Below, piece by piece: positions 15,218 through 21,652 of a stretch of 39,896 nucleotides of DNA. The stretch is taken from positions 1-39,896 of the IMG/VR virus record IMGVR_UViG_3300027749_000226; one strand, 5' to 3'. This stretch comes from a virus. Within the stretch, counting starts at the first letter, position 1, and every line of letters begins with the position of its first letter. A program made the translations under genes and the position numbers. The notes beneath the pieces are model-generated. The model did not search any database. It saw only the letters and a program-made list of their open reading frames with translations, and was not told the DNA's origin.

Positions 15218-15517
15218 ATGAAAACTGGTTTCACAATGATTACAGCTACTCCAGAACTCTTACTAGAATTGCGAGAGGACTCTAAAGCCATGAAACTTGG
15301 GCGACTGGCTTGCCCACAATCGGAGCGGATGGCATTAGCTTTTTCCTTTGGCTGGCGATTTGGCGGCTATGCACCCGAAATGACTGCGTGGGAAAAGGAT
15401 AGTGCTGCCTTTGGTCGGGACTCAAAACGCCTGTCCCGTACTTTGCCGGGAAACGAACCGGGATTTGAAGCCCATGCTCGACGCTCTAAGCGTTCCCAAC
15501 CCAAGCCAACCCAGTGA
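15218..15517 (+). CDS. Hypothetical protein before VRR-NUC
   Basis: 99 residues. The N-terminal half is a plausible helical domain (ELLLELREDSKAMKLGRL, then ALAFSFGWRFGGYAPEM). The last 25 residues are basic and disordered (RRSKRSQPKPTQ). An alternative start at 15236 would remove six residues. Its stop overlaps the GTG start of the VRR-NUC gene as GTGA. No family recognised. Confidence 0.6.
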   Translation: MKTGFTMITATPELLLELREDSKAMKLGRLACPQSERMALAFSFGWRFGGYAPEMTAWEKDSAAFGRDSKRLSRTLPGNEPGFEAHARRSKRSQPKPTQ

Positions 15518-15813
15518 GAGAATCTGCACTGGAGAGAAAGGTCGTCAAATGGTGCTCCGAGCATGGGGTGCTGACGTACAAATTTGTGAGCCCCAACAAT
15601 CGTGGGGTGCCGGATAGGATCATCATCTGCGACGGCCACATCCTGTTCTTGGAGTTGAAACAACCCGGCAAAAAGCCCACCAAGCTTCAGCTTCGCGAGA
15701 TGCGGAGATTGCAAGAAGCCGGTTGTTGGGTCGATGCATCAGACAACTGGCAGCACTGCTGTGACGTGCTTCGAGAACTGCAAGAAATAGCCCACAATGG
15801 AACTACCGATTGA
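15514..15813 (+). CDS. VRR-NUC domain nuclease
   Basis: 99 residues, the usual size of a stand-alone phage VRR-NUC protein. It shows the PD-(D/E)XK-type core: an N-terminal helix with ESALERKVVKWC, then NNRGVPDRI (D34), ELKQPGKKPT (E47, K49) and Q60 in LQLREM. These nucleases cut branched DNA and may act as Holliday-junction resolvases. The start is GTG in a GTGA overlap with the previous stop. Its 3' end overlaps the helicase gene by 17 nt; VRR-NUC next to an SNF2 helicase is a common phage pair. Confidence 0.92.
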   Translation: MRESALERKVVKWCSEHGVLTYKFVSPNNRGVPDRIIICDGHILFLELKQPGKKPTKLQLREMRRLQEAGCWVDASDNWQHCCDVLRELQEIAHNGTTD

Positions 15814-17113
15814 ACCCTATCAGCGAGAGATGGCCGACTACCTTATCGACCATGACCGAGCCTACGCCAACGTGGGGCTGGGGCTGGGAAAAACCGCCTC
15901 AACCCTCACCGCCCTCAACAACCTGTTTCAGGAGGGTGCGATTCGTGCGGCCCTGATTGTTGGCCCCAAGCGGGTCGTGCGGATGACGTGGCCGAACGAA
16001 ATCGCGAAGTGGGACCAGTTTCGTTGGATGAAAATCGAACACGTCTTGGCGGGTAAGCCCTCGAAAAACGCCCAGATATACCTCATCAACTACGACCGAC
16101 TCTCGCAGTTGAAGGACTTGAAGTTCTGCGACGTAGTGGTTTTTGACGAGATCACCAAGGCGAAGAACCACGCCAGCAAGCGCATCAACGCCATCAGACC
16201 GCTGTTCAAGGAGCACCGACGCTGGGGGCTAACGGGGACACCAAGGCCCAACTCGCTTTTGGAACTCTTTGCCCAGATCCGGTTGCTGGATGACGGTCAG
16301 AGACTCGGGAAATCCTACACCGCATACCGCGACGCGCATTTTTATGCGACCGACTATATGCGGTATAATTGGGAGCCGAAGAAAAACTCCGAAAACAAGG
16401 TCTACGCTAAAATCTCCGACCTGACCCTGACGCTTCTAAGCTCCGACTATCTGAACGTGCCCGACGCGGTCCTTGAGGACGTCGAGGTCACGCTGCCACC
16501 ATTGGCGCAGGATGCCTACGACGAGCTGGAGGAGGAGTTCCTCATCGAGACCATGGATGGTGAGGTGATTGCCCGCAACGCTGCCACACTGGCAGGGAAA
16601 CTGCACCAGATTGCGGGCGGAGGAGTCTACAATGACGACAAGACTTTCTCGGCGCTCCACGACGAGAAACTGACCGCGCTGCAATCGCTGGCCCGAAAAA
16701 CTACCGAGCCCCTGTTGGTGGCGTGCAACTACATCCACGAGCGCGAGCGGATCTGCGCCAAGTTCAAAAACGCAGTGGACGCATCGAAGTTTAAAGGGGA
16801 CATCGAGACCGCATGGAACACCGGCAACATCCCGATGCTGGTGGCGGACCCACGTTCGCTTGGTCACGGACTCAACCTACAACAGGGTGGCAGAACTATT
16901 GTGTGGTTCAGCCCAACTTGGTCCCGCGAGCTTTACGACCAGTTCAATGCCCGCGTTGCCCGCAAGGGTCAGGCCCAGCAACCCTTGATTTATCGCATCC
17001 TAGCCAAAGGCACAATCGATGAGCCCATCGTTGAGACTCTGCGGGAGCGGGGCAACGCGCAACACGAGATGCTCCGGGTGATGGCCAATTACCGCAAGAT
17101 GGTGGCACCCTAA
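15797..17113 (+). CDS. SNF2-type DEAD/DEAH-box helicase
   Basis: 438 residues, a superfamily 2 helicase/translocase. Walker A GLGLGKT is at 27-33, motif II DEIT at 117-120 with the KAKN that follows in SNF2 proteins, motif III TGTP at 146-149, motif V-like GHGLNLQQG and motif VI QFNARVARKGQ in the C-terminal half. Stand-alone phage versions like this one, next to VRR-NUC and PolA, are thought to help replication or recombination by remodelling DNA. It is the last gene of the plus-strand module, and its stop codon overlaps the stop of the convergent minus-strand gene at 17110. Confidence 0.93.
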   Translation: MELPIEPYQREMADYLIDHDRAYANVGLGLGKTASTLTALNNLFQEGAIRAALIVGPKRVVRMTWPNEIAKWDQFRWMKIEHVLAGKPSKNAQIYLINYDRLSQLKDLKFCDVVVFDEITKAKNHASKRINAIRPLFKEHRRWGLTGTPRPNSLLELFAQIRLLDDGQRLGKSYTAYRDAHFYATDYMRYNWEPKKNSENKVYAKISDLTLTLLSSDYLNVPDAVLEDVEVTLPPLAQDAYDELEEEFLIETMDGEVIARNAATLAGKLHQIAGGGVYNDDKTFSALHDEKLTALQSLARKTTEPLLVACNYIHERERICAKFKNAVDASKFKGDIETAWNTGNIPMLVADPRSLGHGLNLQQGGRTIVWFSPTWSRELYDQFNARVARKGQAQQPLIYRILAKGTIDEPIVETLRERGNAQHEMLRVMANYRKMVAP

Positions 17114-17280
17114 ACGCGGGGACCGTTCTTGTAGTCGCGCCGCCATCTCCAAATCAGATACACTATGGTCAAGGCACCGGATACCACGCCCAATAAGCTG
17201 TTCAATTGGGCGATCGTGATGGTGGCGACGGCGGGCGCTATAGTCGTCAGAACGTCCTTGGGGGTAAGAGGAGTATGCAT
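17110..17280 (-). CDS. 56-residue holin-like membrane protein
   Basis: Residues 10-44 are nearly all apolar (VLTTIAPAVATITIAQLNS, then LLGVVSGALTIVYLIW), enough for one long or two short transmembrane helices, followed by a basic tail WRWRRDYKNGPRV. Size, hydrophobic core and charged C-terminus fit small phage holins, which form the membrane lesion for lysis. It begins 3 nt after the stop of the gene at 17284, so it is the last gene of that minus-strand cluster. Its stop overlaps the convergent helicase stop by 4 nt. No endolysin is recognisable next to it, so the lysis role is inference. Confidence 0.65.
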   Translation of the reverse strand: MHTPLTPKDVLTTIAPAVATITIAQLNSLLGVVSGALTIVYLIWRWRRDYKNGPRV

Positions 17281-17283
17281 TGG

Positions 17284-18258
17284 TTATGTGTTTATCCGAG
17301 CCAGATATGAGGCAAGACCGTCCTTCGAGACCAAAATACCGAGGACGCTGCTTTGAAAGACGGTGTCTGAGGTGGTAATTTTTACCGCCTGATCGGGGTA
17401 GCGAAGGGTCTGCCACATGGCTTCGCTGAAGGTGCCGTCGTTGTTGCGCCGGATGTGGGCAAACGCTGCCCCATCCGCATCCGTTTTGCTGGAGAAACCA
17501 GCGGCGATGTTGTAACCGCCCGGAGATTCAGTGATGCCCTCAAAGTGGGTCACTAGGCTGCTGCCTTTTTGGTTGTCGCCCTGATAAGTGCGAAAGTTGG
17601 TCATCCGCTTCGTGCGGTTATCCCAATCAGCGAGAAACGCCTGAGACGCACTGCCCAAGTCTTTCGAGGTGAAGCCGCCCGCGAGGGTGTAGCTCTCCTT
17701 ACCGTTGTGCCAGATGCCGTACAGCGTCGTGGTGAGCGCATTCGGGGCGACGATGTAATCGAACGCTTTGCTCGCGAGGTTGTAGATGAACGCGAAACCG
17801 TTCGTCAGCTTGGTGTCGTAGTTGCCGACCGCCAGCCCACCCATGACGCTGTGGACGTAGACGTTCTCGGTGTCGCCGTTATTGGGCGAGATGGTGGTCC
17901 AACTGCCGGAACCGTCGAGCGGGCCTTGGTAGAGGCAACCAAGCGCCGAAGAACCGGTGGAGGTCCGTTTATACGACCCAACCCACTCGATGCCCAAGGG
18001 GTGGTTATTCGGCCCGTAGCAGGAGGTGTTTACCACGTCGCTAAAGTCGGGGCTGGTGTAGGCAAATTGATACCACTGACCTAGGCTACCGTTGTGCGAG
18101 AGCGGCCCGCGATAGATCAGGCCGTATTGGAGCGACCCGGTATCAAGCGTCCCAGAGACGAAGACATCATGCGAACCGTTAACCCCGCGAATACCTTGGA
18201 TGCCCGTTTTTCCGGTGGTGGGGCAGTTAAAAGGCGAGTAGGTGACGGGTAGGTTCAT
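17284..18258 (-). CDS. Beta-rich repeat protein, possibly a propeller
   Basis: 324 residues with repeating strand patterns: VNGSHDVFVSGTLD, SVMGGLAVGNYDT, ESYTLAGGFTSK, GGYNIAAGFSSK, each followed by a Gly-Phe/Ala-rich strand (GFAFIYN, QAFLADW, AAFAHIR). Units of roughly 50-60 residues suggest a beta-propeller or similar fold. No signal peptide is clear. The ATG at 18258 is 4 nt after the stop of the Dps-like gene. The frame runs on upstream to 18492, but that part overlaps the Dps-like gene and is rejected. I cannot assign a function; cell-surface binding or a virion decoration protein would fit. Confidence 0.75.
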   Translation of the reverse strand: MNLPVTYSPFNCPTTGKTGIQGIRGVNGSHDVFVSGTLDTGSLQYGLIYRGPLSHNGSLGQWYQFAYTSPDFSDVVNTSCYGPNNHPLGIEWVGSYKRTSTGSSALGCLYQGPLDGSGSWTTISPNNGDTENVYVHSVMGGLAVGNYDTKLTNGFAFIYNLASKAFDYIVAPNALTTTLYGIWHNGKESYTLAGGFTSKDLGSASQAFLADWDNRTKRMTNFRTYQGDNQKGSSLVTHFEGITESPGGYNIAAGFSSKTDADGAAFAHIRRNNDGTFSEAMWQTLRYPDQAVKITTSDTVFQSSVLGILVSKDGLASYLARINT

Positions 18259-18262
18259 AGGA

Positions 18263-18667
18263 TCAGTTGTCTTTGAGACGCTGTTGAATCTGGTATTGGC
18301 GAATTTCGGAATCGTCAGCGATTCCCTGTAACAAATTCTGGGTGCCCAAGGTCGCTTTTGTATTCTCGGTGGCACAAACAGCGCAGATACTTTTTTCGGT
18401 CGCCAGCAACACCGAGTATGCGCTGCGGGCGTCCTTGAACGGTGTCTTTTCCACGATATCGCAAGCGCCCTTGGTGATTGCGGCGATGTCACAGCCGCCG
18501 GTGAGCCCGATCATCCGCTCCACAACAGAGTCGTAGCTGCCTTCGTAGGCTTCGTAAAACTTTCTAAATGCCTTGTGGTCCTGAAAGAAGTTGCAGCCCG
18601 TGGTCAGGTTGTGGGCTTGGTGAGCGTAGAGCTGCGAAGCGCGAAGGACTATGGCGAGGCTCTTCAT
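18263..18667 (-). CDS. Dps/ferritin-like protein
   Basis: 134 residues. The N-terminal helix pair has LYAHQAHNL, FFQDHKAFRKFYEAYEGSYDSVVERM. The spacing of His (H15, H18, H30) and the DxxxE of YDSVVER (D46, E50) fits a Dps/ferritin-type four-helix bundle with a possible iron-oxidising site. Dps proteins protect DNA from oxidative damage. A phage copy beside lysis-type genes could protect packaged or host DNA or serve another role. The C-terminal half contains an unusual CDIV, CAVC cysteine set. It is coupled to the upstream gene by an ATGA overlap. The fold call is from motif spacing only. Confidence 0.65.
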   Translation of the reverse strand: MKSLAIVLRASQLYAHQAHNLTTGCNFFQDHKAFRKFYEAYEGSYDSVVERMIGLTGGCDIAAITKGACDIVEKTPFKDARSAYSVLLATEKSICAVCATENTKATLGTQNLLQGIADDSEIRQYQIQQRLKDN

Positions 18668-19107
18668 TTGTCAGGTTGTTTGGAGTAGCGGGCACCGAAG
18701 AACCAGAAGACTGACGTCCAGACCCCCAGCGAAATTTCCGGCTGCATGGCGGTCTGTTGCGCGGGCGCGGCGGAAAAGTACATGCCCACGATGAACAACA
18801 CTCCGATCCAGCAAAGTCCCGACCGGGTCACGCGGTTAAGCGCCTCCACGGCAGTAAAAAGGTTTGAGGCCCATGATGCGGCGTTGGCTGGGACGGCAAA
18901 GACGGCGGCACCGGCCAGTTGCGAGGCTTGGAATGCCTGCCATGCGGCGCTCTTTTCTGCCGAAGCCGATTGGGCTTCCATCAACTTGATCTGGATGTCG
19001 GCTTCTTTCTGTTTTCGGTATGTGTCGAACCACGCCGATCCAAGATGCAACAAAGCACCAAAAACTCCCCCTCCCGCAGCATTGAAAAACAGGTCTACAA
19101 AGCTCAT
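18664..19107 (-). CDS. Membrane protein, holin-like
   Basis: 147 residues. A Gly-rich hydrophobic N-terminus (FFNAAGGGVFGALLHLG) is followed by a charged helix (YRKQKEADIQIKLMEAQ) and then two hydrophobic segments, the clearest at 97-113 (GLCWIGVLFIVGMYFSA), with another near 127-138. This layout recurs in phage membrane proteins annotated as holin or of unknown function. It is the first gene of the short minus-strand cluster 17110-19107, which also holds a smaller holin-like protein. One may be the holin and the other an antiholin or spanin-like partner, but the sequence does not decide this. Confidence 0.7.
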   Translation of the reverse strand: MSFVDLFFNAAGGGVFGALLHLGSAWFDTYRKQKEADIQIKLMEAQSASAEKSAAWQAFQASQLAGAAVFAVPANAASWASNLFTAVEALNRVTRSGLCWIGVLFIVGMYFSAAPAQQTAMQPEISLGVWTSVFWFFGARYSKQPDK

Positions 19108-19192
19108 GCGATCTCATGATTGGCTAGCCCGTAGCAATCGAGTTGGCAAGAAGAGACTTGACCGGATTTTCTTAACAAGTTAATCCCGAAAA
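19108..19192. promoter_or_regulatory. Divergent intergenic control region
   Basis: 85 nt between the minus-strand gene starting at 19107 and the plus-strand glycosyltransferase at 19193. It must carry the start signals for the plus-strand pair. A TTGACC box (19158-19163) with TAATCC 17 nt later is a weak plus-strand promoter candidate. Nothing clear is seen on the other strand. Confidence 0.35.
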
Positions 19193-20386
19193 ATGCCCGC
19201 TTTGCCCGCCATGCACATGGTAGCGTGTTTTCACACGATACTGACAGACGACTATTCTCACTGCGCTTTCAGCGGCAAATGCCGCCGGTGGGCCAAGATG
19301 ATGAAGCCCCTCGGATGGGACACCATCGTCTACACCAACGAGGGTTCGATCGTGCCCGACGCGACGGTGGTCAACCTTCTAAACGCCGAGGAGTTTGCAA
19401 GATTCTACCCCCGCAAGGACAAGACCGAGTTCCACGGCAACCATGCCGTGATCGGCGAGCGGGGATGGCCCACCTTTCAAAACCGTCTCATCGTGGAGCT
19501 GGCCAAGCGTGTCCAACCGGGGGACTTCATTCTCCACCCATTCGGTCGTGCCCATGAGCAACTCGTCGCCATCTTCCCCCAGTGCGTCCATGTGGAGTCT
19601 GGTATCGGTTACAGCGACAAGCCTTTCGGGGCTTGGCGAATCTTCGAGTCGCAGGCTTGGCGGCACTACCATTGGGGACATTGGGACCACGACGGATCGG
19701 TGGCTCGCGATGAGAAAGGGCAGAACCGGTTCTACTCTTGGGTGGTCCCGAACTATTTCGACCTCGACGACTGGTCCATCGGGGACGGGCGCGGCGACTA
19801 CATCGTCTACATGGGTCGCATCACCCCCGAAAAAGGCATGCCGACCATTGGGGCGATAATCCGCGAGTACGCGAAGCGGTGCAAGGCGACCCAAGAGTTG
19901 CCCCCTCGGTTCGTCTACGCCGGTCAGGGCAATTTTGAAAAGGAAGTCATGGAATACATCAAGAGCGACCCACGCCCTGATGACACCTGCCTTAACATTG
20001 AGTACGTCGGCCCGGTGCATGGCCGGAAGCGTTCCGACCTGATCGGCAACGCCCGCTGCATGCTGATGCCGTCCAACTTTATTGAGCCGTTCGCGGGCTC
20101 GGGCGTCGAGGCGATGATGTGCGGCACTCCGCTGGTGTCGGTCAACTACGGCGCATTTACCGAGACAGTAATCGAGGGCGTCTCCGGTTTTCGCTGCAAC
20201 ACGCTTGGCGATTGGTGCAACGCGATTGAGGCGACGAAAAAACTCGACCGTGCCAAGGTGGCATCGGTCACCCGCAAGCGTTATTCGTTGGAGGCTTGCG
20301 CCAAGCTCTACGATCAGGCGTTCCGCCAGTTGGACGACCTACGCCGCGAGGGCTGGTACTCGCCCGAGAGCCATCACGTCAATTGA
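19193..20386 (+). CDS. GT4-type glycosyltransferase (GT-B fold)
   Basis: 397 residues. The C-terminal half has the GT-B nucleotide-sugar site: YIVYMGRITPEKG near 203-215, FVYAGQG near 240-246 and the E-x7-E motif EPFAGSGVE at 298-306, followed by GTPLVSVNYGAFTE. The N-terminal half has an acceptor domain starting MVACFHTIL. A start at 19211 would also suit the fold. With the methyltransferase at 20383 it forms a two-gene plus-strand island within minus-strand late genes. It probably modifies a surface glycan, phage DNA or a virion protein; the acceptor cannot be told. There is no signal peptide, so it acts in the cytoplasm. Confidence 0.85.
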   Translation: MPALPAMHMVACFHTILTDDYSHCAFSGKCRRWAKMMKPLGWDTIVYTNEGSIVPDATVVNLLNAEEFARFYPRKDKTEFHGNHAVIGERGWPTFQNRLIVELAKRVQPGDFILHPFGRAHEQLVAIFPQCVHVESGIGYSDKPFGAWRIFESQAWRHYHWGHWDHDGSVARDEKGQNRFYSWVVPNYFDLDDWSIGDGRGDYIVYMGRITPEKGMPTIGAIIREYAKRCKATQELPPRFVYAGQGNFEKEVMEYIKSDPRPDDTCLNIEYVGPVHGRKRSDLIGNARCMLMPSNFIEPFAGSGVEAMMCGTPLVSVNYGAFTETVIEGVSGFRCNTLGDWCNAIEATKKLDRAKVASVTRKRYSLEACAKLYDQAFRQLDDLRREGWYSPESHHVN

Positions 20387-20928
20387 ACCACTATTTTTCC
20401 TCGGTCGAGGGATGGTTTGAGGACGGTCCCCTTTACCGCGAGGCCGTTATCCGATTCGACAATGCCCACTTCGTGGAGATCGGTTGCTGGAAGGGGCGGT
20501 CCACCTCGTTCATGGGGGTGGAGATCATCAACAGCGGGAAGAATATCGTCCTCGACGTTGTGGACACTTTCCAAGGCTCGTCCGAGCACGGTCTGGTTGA
20601 CACCAACTCGCTCAAGGCCGAGTTCCTTAGAAATACAGAGCCGGTTAGGCCGGTGATCGGTAACGTTCACGCGATGCGCTCAGTCGATGCGTCCCAGCTC
20701 TACGCGAACAACTCTCTCGACTTCGTGTTCATCGACGCGGCCCATGACTACGATAGCGTGGTCAGCGACATCATCTCGTGGTATCCCAAGGTTCGGAACG
20801 GCGGGGTCATCGGGGGCGATGATTTCGAGCCCGCATGGCCGGGAGTAGTGAAGGCCGTCGAGGAAATTTTCGGCCCTCACAAGGTAGCCGTCTACGGCAA
20901 GCGCCACTGGGGTATTACCAAGGGCTGA
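20383..20928 (+). CDS. Class I SAM-dependent methyltransferase
   Basis: 181 residues. Motif I is FVEIGCWKGRST at about 30-41, and SLDFVFIDAAHDYDSVVSDI at about 111-130 is the core of the Methyltransf_24 type, followed by VRNGGVIGGDDF. Such enzymes methylate small molecules or sugars and often sit with glycosyltransferases. The start is a TTG at 20383 that overlaps the glycosyltransferase stop as TTGA; the in-frame ATG at 20296 lies inside that gene. The 4-nt overlap supports coupled translation. No DNA-methylase motif (DPPY or PC) is seen, so a nucleic-acid substrate is unlikely. Confidence 0.82.
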   Translation: MNHYFSSVEGWFEDGPLYREAVIRFDNAHFVEIGCWKGRSTSFMGVEIINSGKNIVLDVVDTFQGSSEHGLVDTNSLKAEFLRNTEPVRPVIGNVHAMRSVDASQLYANNSLDFVFIDAAHDYDSVVSDIISWYPKVRNGGVIGGDDFEPAWPGVVKAVEEIFGPHKVAVYGKRHWGITKG

Positions 20929-20938
20929 CGAGGTCAGC
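20924..20938. terminator. Small hairpin spanning two convergent stops
   Basis: GCTGAC and GTCAGC flank a GAG loop. The stem contains the stop codon of the plus-strand methyltransferase and of the minus-strand HTH gene. It has only six pairs and no T tract, so a bidirectional terminator role is tentative. Confidence 0.3.
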
Positions 20939-21155
20939 AAAGCTCCTGATGTAGTTGGTGAAGTTTTCCAAACCGGACCCGGTTGCGGACTTTTCGTAGT
21001 GCGATCAGTTCTATCCTGCGAATTGCTTGGGCGTGGCAGTCACACCAGCTCGCGATATCTTGCAGGGTGAACATTCTCCCTTCTTTGGCGTGGCACTGAA
21101 GAATGGCTAGGCCCAGCTCTATCGCGTCCGTTTTATCCTGCCACTTGGTATTCAC
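20934..21155 (-). CDS. Sigma region 4-like helix-turn-helix protein
   Basis: 73 residues. LGLAILQCHA, then FTLQDIASWCDCHAQAIRRIELIALRKVRNRV, reads as a helix-turn-helix of the sigma-70 region 4 kind (the pattern EIAxxxxxSxxxIxxIExxALxKLR). A GTG at 21155 that overlaps the previous stop as GTGA is preferred; a longer ATG start at 21203 would overlap the previous gene by 52 nt. It is the last gene of the late minus-strand cluster. It may regulate transcription, for example redirecting host RNA polymerase, but it is too short to be a full sigma factor. Confidence 0.65.
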   Translation of the reverse strand: MNTKWQDKTDAIELGLAILQCHAKEGRMFTLQDIASWCDCHAQAIRRIELIALRKVRNRVRFGKLHQLHQELC

Positions 21156-21382
21156 TTCAGCCTCCAGACGGTGACGCGCATTCCTTTGCGCCGCTTTTTC
21201 CAAACCCGCTGGCCGTCATAGGCGTCGTTCAATCGGGTCACATGCGTCTGGCATTGGGAGTAGCGGGGGTCCAGCTCCTTGAAGACTTTCCGGCTCCCCA
21301 CCCGCAGGCTGTGAATGGCCCGTCGCAGGTTGTTCCACCGTTGGGGAACGAACCGGGCGACCATGAGATTTTTCTTACCCAT
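21152..21382 (-). CDS. Small basic protein
   Basis: 76 residues, strongly basic throughout, with clusters RWNNLRRAIHSLRVGSRK and VWKKRRKGMRV at the C-terminus. It could bind nucleic acid, but no family is recognised. It starts 27 nt after the preceding small gene and is joined to the HTH gene by a GTGA overlap. Confidence 0.65.
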   Translation of the reverse strand: MGKKNLMVARFVPQRWNNLRRAIHSLRVGSRKVFKELDPRYSQCQTHVTRLNDAYDGQRVWKKRRKGMRVTVWRLK

Positions 21383-21409
21383 TACCCTTGGTGGAACCCA
21401 TGGGATTTT

Positions 21410-21652
21410 TCACCCCCGAAAAATTTGTCGCCGAGTTACAACCGCATTGCTCTTGGGTTCCTCGTCGTTGTCTTGAATCGGCGACATGGGTTCGGCCCCT
21501 AAATTGGATTTTGCTGGCCCACCAGAGAACGCGAGGTCGAGGTCTTTGGCTTCTGCGGAAGAGACGGGCCGCTTGGTCAGTTTTCCCCACATACGCATTG
21601 CCCGACCGCTGTCGGACATACCAGACAAAGGGACAGTTACTTGTTTAGCCAT
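21410..21652 (-). CDS. Small hypothetical protein after the polyvalent gene
   Basis: 80 residues, polar, with a short helix (DSGRAMRMWGKLTKRP). No transmembrane segment or motif. Its ATG at 21652 lies inside the end of the 1552-residue gene, a 16-nt overlap, so it is likely translated by coupling. No family recognised. Confidence 0.6.
   Translation of the reverse strand: MAKQVTVPLSGMSDSGRAMRMWGKLTKRPVSSAEAKDLDLAFSGGPAKSNLGAEPMSPIQDNDEEPKSNAVVTRRQIFRG

Noticed and set aside
17165-17356. 63-codon plus-strand frame at the convergence point
   Set aside because: It is antisense to the holin-like gene and the end of the beta-rich gene, which have better composition and tight spacing.
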